Of a DNA stretch of 36,683 nucleotides, positions 17,112 to 25,577 are shown in pieces. Position 1 is the first letter of the stretch. The number at the start of each line of letters is the position of its first letter. Under the pieces are notes generated by a model. That model was not told the origin of the DNA. It saw only the letters and a program-made list of their open reading frames with translations, and did no database searches. The DNA is from DAOPXV01 sp035352535 (GTDB taxonomy: Bacteria; Muiribacteriota; UBA9980): contig CAZJFS010000031.1 of NCBI GenBank assembly GCA_964545075.1, positions 1 through 36,683 of the forward strand. The letters run 5' to 3'. A program made the position numbers and the translations under genes.

Positions 17112-18392
17112 TTATTCGTATCTGAGCGCGTCAATTATGTCTTTCGACGACGCCTTATAGGCCGGGTAATAGCCGAAGAACACTCCGGTAAAAACCGAAA
17201 ATGAAAAAGAGAGCATGACCGACCAGAAAGTCGTATAAGTGCTCCAGCCGGTATAAACCGACACTCCGTAGCTTATTCCGAAGCCGAGGAATATCCCGAT
17301 CAAACCGCCAAATACGGAAATTATAGTGGCCTCGGCGACGAACTGAACAAGTATGACGAACGGCGTCGCGCCTATAGCGCGCCTGATGCCGATTTCACGC
17401 GTACGCTCGGTGACCGTCGCGAGCATTATATTCATAATGCCTATGCCGCCGACTATAAGCGAAAGGCTTGCGATAAGTACCATTACAAGATTGAATATCT
17501 CGACGGCTTTTTTACTCTGCTCGAGGACCTCCAGCGGAACGATTATCTCAAAATCATCGGTCCCGGCGTGACGGCGCTTTAATATGGAAGTTATGGAAGT
17601 CTTGGCGAACGCCAGGCAGTCCGTCGATTTTACTTCAATCGACATGTCGGACACCCGGTTATAAAGAGCCTTGGAAAAAGACTCACCCTGCCTGACGGTG
17701 AGCGGGAATTTTTTCTGCGCGACAGTTATAGGTATATAAATATCACTCTCAACGTCCCTGGTTTTTATCTGGACCTTTTGCTCGGCGGCGGAACCTTTTT
17801 CAACTCCACGCCCGGCGGTGACTCCGACAACGGTAAACTGCTGATTATCTATTCTTATGATCGAATTTATGGCGGGCTCGTTAAAAAAAAGTTCCTTCCG
17901 GATCTTCGGCCCGATGACGCAAACGCGCCTGAATATTTTAATGTCGTCAGCATCTATGAAGCGCCCTTCCTGAATCTTCGAATGCATTACGCCTTGAAAA
18001 TTTTCATCGATGCCGACCACGTTCGCCTTGGGCTCGAGCGAATTATATTTCACTTTAACGTCGGGCATTTCCACCTGAGGCGCTATATTTACTACGAACG
18101 GAAGAACCGCTTTGATATATTCGGCATCCTCGATCGAAAGACCTTCTGAAAGCCTTCTGACGGCATCGTCCATTTTATCGCTGTTAAGTTTCACCGCGCG
18201 CACTAATATATTGGTCGCGCCGAACATTTCAATCTGTTTGACTGTCTCTATCTTCGCGCCGTTTCCAATGGCGAGCATGGCTATAACGGCTGCCACGCCG
18301 AAAATTATGCCAAGCATCGTCAAAAAAGTGCGAAGCTTGTTATGCCAGAAATTTATTATTCCGTCCGTCAATATCTCAATAAACAATAACAT
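17112..18392 (-). CDS. MacB/FtsX-type ABC transporter permease
   Basis: A 426-residue permease of the MacB/YknZ type. It has one membrane helix at about 22-44, a large periplasmic core domain (about 50-285) and three C-terminal helices forming the FtsX domain. The hallmark GIGIMNIMLATVTERTREIG lies at about 316-335 and the protein ends with a PAYKASSKDIIDALRYE-type tail. Permeases of this family pair with an ATPase and a periplasmic adaptor to drive tripartite export or mechanotransmission. Unlike E. coli MacB, no nucleotide-binding domain is fused, and no ATPase gene is in this operon. The start overlaps the end of the double-adaptor gene by 17 bases; a TTG at 18386 has better ribosome-site spacing and is an alternative. 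Confidence 0.92.
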   Translation of the reverse strand: MLLFIEILTDGIINFWHNKLRTFLTMLGIIFGVAAVIAMLAIGNGAKIETVKQIEMFGATNILVRAVKLNSDKMDDAVRRLSEGLSIEDAEYIKAVLPFVVNIAPQVEMPDVKVKYNSLEPKANVVGIDENFQGVMHSKIQEGRFIDADDIKIFRRVCVIGPKIRKELFFNEPAINSIIRIDNQQFTVVGVTAGRGVEKGSAAEQKVQIKTRDVESDIYIPITVAQKKFPLTVRQGESFSKALYNRVSDMSIEVKSTDCLAFAKTSITSILKRRHAGTDDFEIIVPLEVLEQSKKAVEIFNLVMVLIASLSLIVGGIGIMNIMLATVTERTREIGIRRAIGATPFVILVQFVAEATIISVFGGLIGIFLGFGISYGVSVYTGWSTYTTFWSVMLSFSFSVFTGVFFGYYPAYKASSKDIIDALRYE

Positions 18393-21165
18393 CGCCCTCG
18401 CTTAATCCGGAAACTATCTCGGCCTCTTCAGCGCTTTTTATTCCGGTCTCGACGCGCGCGGTCTCGCCGCCGCTTTTAATTACATAATATCCGGAATCGT
18501 CCCTGAATAAAAATTTGCGCGGAACTTTGATAACGTCCTTTTTAGAATCTATGACGATGTCGAAATTAACGGATATGCCTGGCTGAAATTTGGGATTTTT
18601 AGCGTCCGTTTCAATCTCGACGTCGAAAAATTTCGGCGTCTCGCCGGTGGCCTCGGACCGTTCGTTGAACGCGCCGGCTTCCTCTTTTTCACGCGCGAAA
18701 AGCCCTACCTTTCTTATTTTTGATTTATATCTCACGTCGGGAGAGGCGGGAAGATAAAATTCAACCTCGCGGCTCGCCGCTATCCTGGTAAACTGCTCTT
18801 CCGGAATTATTCCGCTTATATAAAATTTATCGAGATTGGCGATTTCCATGAACGTCATCTTGGCGCGTGTTATATCGCCTTCCTTGATCTTGCGAAGGCC
18901 TTCGTTGCTCCATTTGCTGACATATATTACGGTCCCGGACATCAGCGCCGATACTTTCGCCTGATTGACGATCTTTTGCGTCTCATCCAGCTGGCTTTTA
19001 TTGAATTTGGTTTCAATCGAATTTTTTTCCATGTCATATTCGAGCTTTTTATGGCGCTTCTGAAGCTTAAGCGACGTCAGCTCGAAATCTAGCGTCGCCT
19101 TTTCAAGTTCGATCTGCGCTTTTACAACATTATTCGGCAGGGGTAATGACTTTTCATAATCGTACTTATATTCGGCTATCGACATATCAGCCTTTGACTT
19201 ATTTAGCCGTATTCCGATCTTCTTGATCTCGCTGTTGGAAACATATCCTTTTTTAGCCATTTCCTGCTTTAATTTAAATTCGTTCTCCACCCCTTTAAGT
19301 GAATTTTCGCATAATTTTATGGCTATTTGAAAATCCTTGTCGTTCTCGTATTTAAGCGGCGCTATCAATATCTCATAATCGAGCATCGCAATTTTTTTAT
19401 CCATTTCCTTAACTGTCAGTGCATTCTCGATTTGACGTATCTCCGAAGCCGAACGCTCTTCGATAAGCTTGCGCTCCTTCTCCAGAACTTTTGCCCGCAG
19501 CTCCTTTTCCATGAGCTTATCGCTTTTTTCCTTAACGTCTATGAGGGCGATCTCATAGCCTTTGACCACGTCGACGCCCTCTTCTACGATCTTGTTTATT
19601 TTTCCGGAAAATGGAACCGAAACGTTGGTTTTATTTTCTGGAACGAGTTCGCCTATCTCTTTTATGGCGTTCGCGATAGAAGCTTTGACGACTTTATAGG
19701 ATTCCGTCCGCGCTCCTTCGCCCGCATAATTTTTAGCGGCGTTCTTTCTGATGAGCACGGTGTCGCCGGCCGATATGCCTGATATTATCTCGCGCATGAA
19801 AAGGTTCGATGCTCCCGCGTCCACTTTTTTCAAAGTTCCGTCGGCCATTTTCACCATGCCGTCGGACGAAACAGCTTCCTTCGGAACGGCCACGACCTGT
19901 TTTTTTTCACTCAGAATTATTTCCGCGTTAACGCTCATGCCGGGCTTCAAGTTAAGTTTGGCGGAATCTTCAATTATTCTCGCTTTTACCGGAATGTTGC
20001 ATATCTCATTGGCGTCCATCTCCGAGACGCTCGCTACATTCCCAAGTTCTATAATTTCGGCGTTCAAAAGTTTTTCAGTGTTGGACGCCAGCCTGAACTC
20101 GACCTTCATTCCTTTTTTTATCCTGGATATATCGACCTCGTTGACTTTAAACAATATGTTCATCTGATCCAGCGCCGATATCGACATGAAAGGCCAGCCT
20201 TCGAATACGTTTATCCCTATCTTGACCTTTTCCCGCTGCCCTTCGGTTATCCAGGTTTTTCCATATATTACGATGCCGTCGATAGGCGACTTTATCTCGG
20301 CGTCGTCTATCATGGACTGGCAGTAGGATATGTCCTTGGCGATCTTATCCATTCTGTCCTGAACGCCTTTTTTCAAGCCCTTTTTATTGCCGATAAGTAT
20401 TTCATAGGCCGAATCCGCCAATTCCACGGAAAGCGAATCGGTTCTAATTTCGGATTCCTTGTCCATTATCTGCTTCGGATCATTTCCGCGCATGAGCTTT
20501 TTAAGGTTGCGTAAAATTATTTCCTTGGATTTTTTTTTAGAGAATATCTGATTGTTAAGATCGGCGATATCGGTATCGGATATATAACCGCTTTTTTTCA
20601 TCACCTGTTTTTCCGAAAGTTCTTCCAAAAGGCTCTGGATCTCGATATCGGCGTTCTCGATATTAAATTCATATTCAAGCTTTTGAGTGTAATCGCGGCC
20701 ATATTTCAGCTGGTCGAGCTTGATCTCGTCCTTGCGTTTATTGATTTTCTCATATAATTTCCGGTTTCTTTTCTCAAATATTTTGAGGTCCTGATCGTCA
20801 AGGCTTATCTGAAGATCGATCTCTATTTTTCTCTTTTGAAGCAGGTTGTCCTCGAGCTGCGTTTTGAGTTCATAAGTTTCAAGCCGGGCTACGACATCGC
20901 CTTTTTTCACGAAATCGCCTTCATTTTTAAGGTATTCGATAATGCCGCTGAAAGGAGCCGATATTTCGAACTTTTCGCGCGCCTCTATTACTCCGTACAA
21001 AGGGATGCTTTCACGAATATCTGAAGTTTTGACGGTATAAGGCGCGTCCAGAACCCCGTTCGTTTCTTTTGAACCGCCGAAAAAAAAGAAAATCATAAAA
21101 AGAAAGATAAAAGCGGCGGCCCATAAAGTATATTTTTTATATCCGTTAATTTTTGCGTACGCCAT
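18376..21165 (-). CDS. Tandem double membrane-fusion (adaptor) protein
   Basis: A 929-residue protein with one N-terminal membrane helix (about 13-30) followed by two complete HlyD/MacA-type adaptor units. Unit 1: lipoyl halves at about 58-96 and 289-330, coiled-coil hairpin 97-288, beta-barrel 336-418 and membrane-proximal part 424-475. Unit 2: lipoyl halves at about 503-545 and 736-776, hairpin 545-735, barrel 780-870 and membrane-proximal part 878-929. Each hairpin has a matching tip motif (KKSGYISDTDI at 190-200; AKKGYVSNSEI at 637-647), where such proteins contact the outer-membrane channel. Usual adaptors are 350-500 residues with one unit. It overlaps the lipoprotein adaptor gene by 20 bases and the permease gene by 17, so all should be made together. 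Confidence 0.93.
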   Translation of the reverse strand: MAYAKINGYKKYTLWAAAFIFLFMIFFFFGGSKETNGVLDAPYTVKTSDIRESIPLYGVIEAREKFEISAPFSGIIEYLKNEGDFVKKGDVVARLETYELKTQLEDNLLQKRKIEIDLQISLDDQDLKIFEKRNRKLYEKINKRKDEIKLDQLKYGRDYTQKLEYEFNIENADIEIQSLLEELSEKQVMKKSGYISDTDIADLNNQIFSKKKSKEIILRNLKKLMRGNDPKQIMDKESEIRTDSLSVELADSAYEILIGNKKGLKKGVQDRMDKIAKDISYCQSMIDDAEIKSPIDGIVIYGKTWITEGQREKVKIGINVFEGWPFMSISALDQMNILFKVNEVDISRIKKGMKVEFRLASNTEKLLNAEIIELGNVASVSEMDANEICNIPVKARIIEDSAKLNLKPGMSVNAEIILSEKKQVVAVPKEAVSSDGMVKMADGTLKKVDAGASNLFMREIISGISAGDTVLIRKNAAKNYAGEGARTESYKVVKASIANAIKEIGELVPENKTNVSVPFSGKINKIVEEGVDVVKGYEIALIDVKEKSDKLMEKELRAKVLEKERKLIEERSASEIRQIENALTVKEMDKKIAMLDYEILIAPLKYENDKDFQIAIKLCENSLKGVENEFKLKQEMAKKGYVSNSEIKKIGIRLNKSKADMSIAEYKYDYEKSLPLPNNVVKAQIELEKATLDFELTSLKLQKRHKKLEYDMEKNSIETKFNKSQLDETQKIVNQAKVSALMSGTVIYVSKWSNEGLRKIKEGDITRAKMTFMEIANLDKFYISGIIPEEQFTRIAASREVEFYLPASPDVRYKSKIRKVGLFAREKEEAGAFNERSEATGETPKFFDVEIETDAKNPKFQPGISVNFDIVIDSKKDVIKVPRKFLFRDDSGYYVIKSGGETARVETGIKSAEEAEIVSGLSEGDVIVY

Positions 21166-22651
21166 TTTCCCCCGCTTCCGAGCCGGACGGAATATTTATA
21201 ACCGCGCCTTCCGGCATGCCTTTTACATAATAAAAATCTATGTCTTCATTGGCTATTTCAGCCATATTCGCCTCCGGTTTTTCAACGCGCTTTTTCGAAA
21301 GGGTTAACTTCGTTTCAAGCGGCCGCATCATTTTTATTGTTTTATCCGGCGCGAAATCCCTGGGCACCTTTGAAACGCCGCCAAACTCCCCGCATATTAT
21401 ATCCACATCCGCGGACATTTTCGGCAGCAGCTTAATTTCGGCGGTTTCGCTAAAGCATACGGTAACATCGAATTCCTTGGGCCCCTTTGGATCGTTATTG
21501 TCCTTGAGCTTGGCTAACTTTGATACTGACTTGACGTATCCGCGGAACGCCTTTCCGGCAAGAGCGCTTATAAATATTCTGGCTGCCGCTCCCTCCTTGA
21601 ACATATCAACGTATTTTTCATTGACCTTTACCGTTATCTTCATATTGGAAAGATCGACGATCTTTAGTATGTTAAGCCCGGCCCAGACTTCCATCCCGAC
21701 GCGCGTCTTCCCCATCCACGTATTCGGATAAATAAGCGTGCCTCCGATAGGGGATTTAATCTCCGCGTTATCGATAATATCCTTGGCCTGGTCGAATTGA
21801 TGCTTTTTTTGTTTGATATCGAGCTTTTTCTTGTCTTCCTCGAGGCGATTTATTTTAAGAAAGGCCTTGAATTCTTTTTTAGTAAGATCGCCGTCTATCT
21901 TAAACTTATCCGCGAGCATTTCATATTTTTCGACTTCGCCGGTGTCGGGAAGCTTTTTGTACATTGAAAGTTTATTTTTGTTCTGTTCAAGCTCCAGGAC
22001 GTTGCGCTGATATTCAAGAAGCATATCCTCGAATTGAAAGGAGCTTAAAAAACCTCTTTTCATGAGTTCCTTCTGAGATTGCATTTTCGTCTTGAAGTTT
22101 GCGATATAAGCTTCGTTCTTCTCGATGCCGATCTCAGATATCGCTATATCAGCGGTATCGGCGCCCTGCCTGATATATTCGAGTTTAGATATATTCACCT
22201 CGTACTGTATGTCTTTTTTCTGGATTTCGGTCTTTTTGGTTATTTCCTCAATAATATTGGTGTTTTTAACGTCCTCCATCTCAGTCTCGGCGTTGGCGAG
22301 CTGTGATAGCGCCCTGTTAAGGCCTTCTTCAATATTTCTGGTCGCGAGCTTGCAAATGATCTCGCCGGACGTAACGATTACCCCTTCTTCAGTGAGTTTT
22401 TCGATTCTCGAACCCCATATCTTATCCGGCACGGATACGTTATATTCCTTAACGCAATCGACCGTGCCGCGGCCTTTAAGCACTACGGCAAACGTCCCCT
22501 GCGGGACCCTGTACGAACTATATTCAGAAGGCATAACGGAAGCCTGGCTTGAGAAGCCGAGATATCGAAGCGGGCTGTAAGAGCAGCTTGCGACAAGCAA
22601 GACAAGCAAGATTGAAAGAGATGTTTTTATAAAAATACCGGATCTGATCAT
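21146..22651 (-). CDS. Lipoprotein membrane-fusion (adaptor) protein
   Basis: A 501-residue adaptor. It opens with a lipoprotein signal: a hydrophobic core then LVASC, so cleavage before Cys23 and lipid attachment are expected. Lipoyl halves lie at about 62-102 and 297-335, separated by a long coiled-coil hairpin whose tip carries MKRGFLSSFQF at 197-207, the same place and pattern as the tips in the double adaptor. A beta-barrel (about 337-420) and a membrane-proximal part follow. It starts 6 bases after the channel gene and overlaps the double-adaptor gene by 20 bases. No strong ribosome site is visible, so translational coupling is likely. It probably joins the same efflux assembly as a third adaptor hairpin. 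Confidence 0.9.
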   Translation of the reverse strand: MIRSGIFIKTSLSILLVLLVASCSYSPLRYLGFSSQASVMPSEYSSYRVPQGTFAVVLKGRGTVDCVKEYNVSVPDKIWGSRIEKLTEEGVIVTSGEIICKLATRNIEEGLNRALSQLANAETEMEDVKNTNIIEEITKKTEIQKKDIQYEVNISKLEYIRQGADTADIAISEIGIEKNEAYIANFKTKMQSQKELMKRGFLSSFQFEDMLLEYQRNVLELEQNKNKLSMYKKLPDTGEVEKYEMLADKFKIDGDLTKKEFKAFLKINRLEEDKKKLDIKQKKHQFDQAKDIIDNAEIKSPIGGTLIYPNTWMGKTRVGMEVWAGLNILKIVDLSNMKITVKVNEKYVDMFKEGAAARIFISALAGKAFRGYVKSVSKLAKLKDNNDPKGPKEFDVTVCFSETAEIKLLPKMSADVDIICGEFGGVSKVPRDFAPDKTIKMMRPLETKLTLSKKRVEKPEANMAEIANEDIDFYYVKGMPEGAVINIPSGSEAGENGVRKN

Positions 22652-22657
22652 AAAATT

Positions 22658-23977
22658 TTAAAGGTCTTTACCCATAACATAATAAAAACGGCTCCTCGCG
22701 ACTTTATACTGCACGATAAGGCTTATAACGGTCCTTTTAGCGTCCGTAAGCTTGTCCTGCGCGTCGCGAAGGTCTATATTGGAGATCATTCCTTTCTGAA
22801 AGCTCAGCTTTGAAAATTCGTAATTTTCTTCGGCCTGAGAGAGACTTTTCGAGGCTATCGCGTATGCCTCTTCAAGATATTTTAAGCGGCGCAGTATTTC
22901 GCGTTGCTCTATTAAAACCGCATTTTCAAGATCGGCAAGGCTCATTTTCCTGAGTTCGAGATTGTTTTTTTCGCTCCATTCCGCTATCTGATTGTCCTGT
23001 TTTCCGAGAACGAAGTTATACGACAGCATGGAAGTGAATTTGTCTTCATATGCCGGGTCCTTGTATTCGACGCGGCCAAGGCTGAGTTTAACCTTGGGAA
23101 GCGCCTGCTTTTTTATTTTGGAATATTTGAGGCCGGCTATTTTAAGCCTTACTTTTTCAGCTTCCAGGTCCTCCCTGACGAAGCCTTCAATGCCTCCGGC
23201 CGCTATCTTCGACACTTCGCTTGAATCGAGAGGCTCGAATTTCAAGTCATATTTCAGCTCGATTCCGCTTGTCTCGCCGTTCTTCAGATCGCAGCCGATA
23301 ACGTCCATCAAAAGTTCTTTCTGATGTTCTATCGTCTGCTGTTGAAGCAAGCGCGCGTTCTGAGCGTTTCCGAGATTGACCTCCGAGTTCAGATAATCTA
23401 TTTTGTTGGCCAGCCCGAGCTCATATTTTGACTTCGAATAATCAAGCATGCCTTTCCACCTTTCGCAGGAGCTTTCGAGGACCTTATATTCCTCGAGCGC
23501 GAGAACGAGATCGTAGAACTGCTTGATGAGGTTGAACTTGAATTTTTCGCGTTCGTTGACGAACATCAAAAGATCCAGGTTGTATCCAAATTTAGCGATC
23601 CTAAGGTCCGCGTTATCGAGCCTTCTCAAATCAAGAGAAAGCGAATAACTGGTGGTCTGGCTGTCGGCCGTATCGTTGTCCTCGCTTCGGGAAACGGAAA
23701 AGCTGACCATATCGGCCACTTTTTGGCTCAGGCTGTACTGATAAGCATTTTTGTTGTTTACGCTTACCGAAAAATTAGGCCTGTAGCCGATTTCCGTCAG
23801 CAGATTATCGTTATTGCCATTTTTAAGCGTGATATAAATTTTTTTCATGTCGCGTGAGTCCGAAACGGCCTTCGCTACTATCTCGTCGAGAGATGCCGCG
23901 GCAGCAACGCTGTTATGAAACAATAAGAACGAAAGGAATAAAAAAAACGAAAATTTCGATGATATGCCGATTTTCAT
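22658..23977 (-). CDS. TolC-family outer membrane factor
   Basis: A 439-residue outer-membrane efflux protein with a signal peptide (cleavage near AAAA-S at about 28). The body is helical in two halves with the TolC-type pattern: YDLVLALEEYKVLE with YELGLANKIDYLNSEVNLGNAQ in the first half and YAIASKSLSQAEENYEFSKLSFQKGMISNIDLRDAQ in the second, joined by strand segments. These proteins form trimeric channels through the outer membrane and periplasm. It is the first gene of the operon with two adaptor genes, a MacB-type permease and yggS. The ATG follows AGGAG, and the promoter at 24077-24105 precedes it. Its presence shows that the host has an outer membrane. Confidence 0.92.
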   Translation of the reverse strand: MKIGISSKFSFFLFLSFLLFHNSVAAAASLDEIVAKAVSDSRDMKKIYITLKNGNNDNLLTEIGYRPNFSVSVNNKNAYQYSLSQKVADMVSFSVSRSEDNDTADSQTTSYSLSLDLRRLDNADLRIAKFGYNLDLLMFVNEREKFKFNLIKQFYDLVLALEEYKVLESSCERWKGMLDYSKSKYELGLANKIDYLNSEVNLGNAQNARLLQQQTIEHQKELLMDVIGCDLKNGETSGIELKYDLKFEPLDSSEVSKIAAGGIEGFVREDLEAEKVRLKIAGLKYSKIKKQALPKVKLSLGRVEYKDPAYEDKFTSMLSYNFVLGKQDNQIAEWSEKNNLELRKMSLADLENAVLIEQREILRRLKYLEEAYAIASKSLSQAEENYEFSKLSFQKGMISNIDLRDAQDKLTDAKRTVISLIVQYKVARSRFYYVMGKDL

Positions 23978-24007
23978 AACGTACTCCTAAAAAAAATTAC
24001 GCTAAAT

Positions 24008-24041
24008 AAAAAAACAGCAGAAATCCATGCCGCTGTTTTTT
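24008..24041 (-). terminator. Terminator-like hairpin in the efflux operon leader
   Basis: A 10-bp stem (24009-24018 with 24032-24041, 13-base loop) is followed on the minus strand by a run of U. It lies between the operon promoter and the start of the outer-membrane factor gene, so it could act as an attenuator. Only three of the ten pairs are GC, so it is weak, and no gene ends here that would need a terminator. Confidence 0.4.
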
Positions 24042-24056
24042 ATATTTTCAAAATGC

Positions 24057-24086
24057 TTGACTTATTGGGTTTATTCATAATATAAT
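24057..24086 (+). promoter_or_regulatory. Sigma70 promoter for the chorismate-mutase-like gene
   Basis: TTGACT at 24057-24062, an 18-base spacer and TATAAT at 24081-24086, about 54 bases before the TTG start. The -10 shares bases with the -10 of the opposing promoter. Confidence 0.75.
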
Positions 24087-24105
24087 AATTTTCTGGCGAT
24101 GTCAA
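24077..24105 (-). promoter_or_regulatory. Sigma70 promoter for the efflux operon
   Basis: On the minus strand a perfect TTGACA (24105-24100), a 17-base spacer and TATTAT (24082-24077). Transcription would start near 24070, giving a leader of about 90 bases that contains the terminator-like hairpin at 24008-24041. Confidence 0.8.
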
Positions 24106-24139
24106 GTTAATTTTAGGAATCAATTAAGGAGAACGAATC

Positions 24140-24679
24140 TTGCAATCCTCTTTAAAAAAGCTGCGTTATTTTATCGACAATATCGATTCCTTGATACTTA
24201 AACTTTTAAGCAAAAGGATCAAGATCTCAAAAAAAATCCAATTATTAAAACCTTCTCCCGTAAAATTTTCTCCAGCGCGTGAAAAAGATATACTTAAAAA
24301 CTGCTCGCGCGAAGCGACCGATATTTACCTTGCGATCCTCGCGGTTTCGCGAAGCTGGCCGCCGGGCGCGAAATGGTTTTTTATGAGCGGCGGAAATGCC
24401 GTACGGGACGATCTCGCGATGCAATATTTCCGGAAGATTTTCGGCGCCGGCATAAAAATAATTAAAAACGCGGATATTAAAGAAATACTTGAAAATGCTC
24501 GCAACGCTTCGGATAATAAACCCGTTTTCGTTATCCGGCAGGGATCTTCAAAAACCGCCGGGCCTTTCGAAGAGCTCTTTTTCAGGCACGCCGATTATAA
24601 AAAAAGCGGACGCAAGCTTTTCGAGTTCTGTTCAACCGCGGCGCCCGACGATGAAAAAAGCGTTACCATCAATCTTTAA
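24140..24679 (+). CDS. Chorismate-mutase-like (AroQ) protein with unknown C-terminus
   Basis: A 179-residue protein. Residues about 5-80 match the AroQ chorismate mutase pattern LRxxIDxIDxxILxLLxxRIxIS. Residues in the catalytic positions of that family are present (Arg9, Arg26, Lys37 region, Arg47 and Glu48). The enzyme would turn chorismate into prephenate for Phe/Tyr synthesis. Residues about 85-179 match nothing I know and are not a full prephenate dehydratase or dehydrogenase, which these domains are often fused to; the first domain may therefore have another role. The start is TTG at 24140, supported by AAGGAG 8 bases upstream. The 3-prime end overlaps the convergent TPR gene by 11 bases. 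Confidence 0.68.
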   Translation: MQSSLKKLRYFIDNIDSLILKLLSKRIKISKKIQLLKPSPVKFSPAREKDILKNCSREATDIYLAILAVSRSWPPGAKWFFMSGGNAVRDDLAMQYFRKIFGAGIKIIKNADIKEILENARNASDNKPVFVIRQGSSKTAGPFEELFFRHADYKKSGRKLFEFCSTAAPDDEKSVTINL

Positions 24680-25493
24680 ACGCCAGAACGACACGCGCGC
24701 TTTTTAACAGATACGGGTGCGGACTTTTTTCAATCGTCAATGTGACCATATTGTTGCCGCTTTTACAAAGATTGGTTATATCGAAAGAGGAAATGCCCAG
24801 CTTGTTGCTTATTTTAACGGCTTCATAATTCGCCTTGGAATCGTTCACGGCGATTACGATCGGCGCGTCGGCCGCGAATTTATCCTTTTTCACGGTCCGG
24901 TTGGAAAGTTCGAGCGTCGCCCTGCGTGGAAAGGTCTTTATATTGAACGAAAAAGTTACGACCCCGACCTTTTCGTTTGCCTTGAGCATTAAAAAACTGG
25001 AGTCGCCGTTTTTAATGAATGAAAAAAGACTTTCATTCAAAATGCACGCCAGATCGCCGCGCGCCGCGCCGGCGGAAAAATCGGCTTCGAATATTGAAAA
25101 ATCAGCGACCATGCTTTGATCAACGGCATTTACGGCAGCGTCATTATACGACGCGGGTATCTTAACTTCGACCGTGCCCGCATAATGTTCCGGAGCCCTG
25201 ACGTCGGGCGCTTTTAAAACCGGCGGAAGCGGAGTGCTCTGGATATCGCTTCTGACGCAGCTGTCGTAAGCCACCCATAAAAGCTCGTTCAACGGATCTG
25301 ATTGCAGCGCATTCTTCAACATGGATTTCGCCGAATCAAATTCTTTCTGATTCATAAGTTCCATGGCTTTTTTCAGAACGTCGGGATTTTCGGCCGCGAC
25401 TTTACCCGCCGCCCGCAGGCCGGGAATGAAAAGCATATAAGAAAAAGAAATGACTGAAATTAAAACGAAAAGTCTGGTCCTCGCAAAAAACAT
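24669..25493 (-). CDS. Exported protein with short TPR region
   Basis: A 274-residue protein with a signal peptide (cleavage near GLRAA-G at about 30). Residues about 35-75 form one or two TPR-like helices (AMELMNQKEFDSAKSMLKNAL, split as in a TPR). After a Pro-rich linker, residues about 100-274 form a beta-rich domain of unknown family with hydrophobic strands (ATLELSNRTVK, MVTLTIEKSPH). The ATG follows GGAGG at 7 bases. It lies downstream of another exported TPR gene on the same strand (84-base gap with two hairpins), so the pair is probably one operon. Its last 11 bases overlap the end of the chorismate-mutase-like gene on the other strand. Confidence 0.8.
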   Translation of the reverse strand: MFFARTRLFVLISVISFSYMLFIPGLRAAGKVAAENPDVLKKAMELMNQKEFDSAKSMLKNALQSDPLNELLWVAYDSCVRSDIQSTPLPPVLKAPDVRAPEHYAGTVEVKIPASYNDAAVNAVDQSMVADFSIFEADFSAGAARGDLACILNESLFSFIKNGDSSFLMLKANEKVGVVTFSFNIKTFPRRATLELSNRTVKKDKFAADAPIVIAVNDSKANYEAVKISNKLGISSFDITNLCKSGNNMVTLTIEKSPHPYLLKSARVVLAFKD

Positions 25494-25518
25494 TTTAATG
25501 CCTCCAATGTACTCGTCG

Positions 25519-25565
25519 ATCGGTCCGTGATCGGCCGATGCTTATGAAGGCCCGTATTTCGGGCC
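25519..25565 (-). repeat. Two hairpins between the exported TPR genes
   Basis: A perfect GGCCCG/CGGGCC stem with loop TATTT (25549-25565) and a 7-bp stem ATCGG-T-C with G-GCCGAT (25519-25539, one G:U pair). Neither is followed by a U-run, so they look more like mRNA processing or stability elements than terminators. Confidence 0.45.
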
Positions 25566-25577
25566 GTTATATTTATT

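Noticed and set aside
24669..24679. Overlap of the chorismate-mutase-like and TPR genes as a sign of a false gene
   Set aside because: Both frames have good starts with ribosome sites and recognisable domains or signals; a short tail-to-tail overlap is normal in compact genomes.
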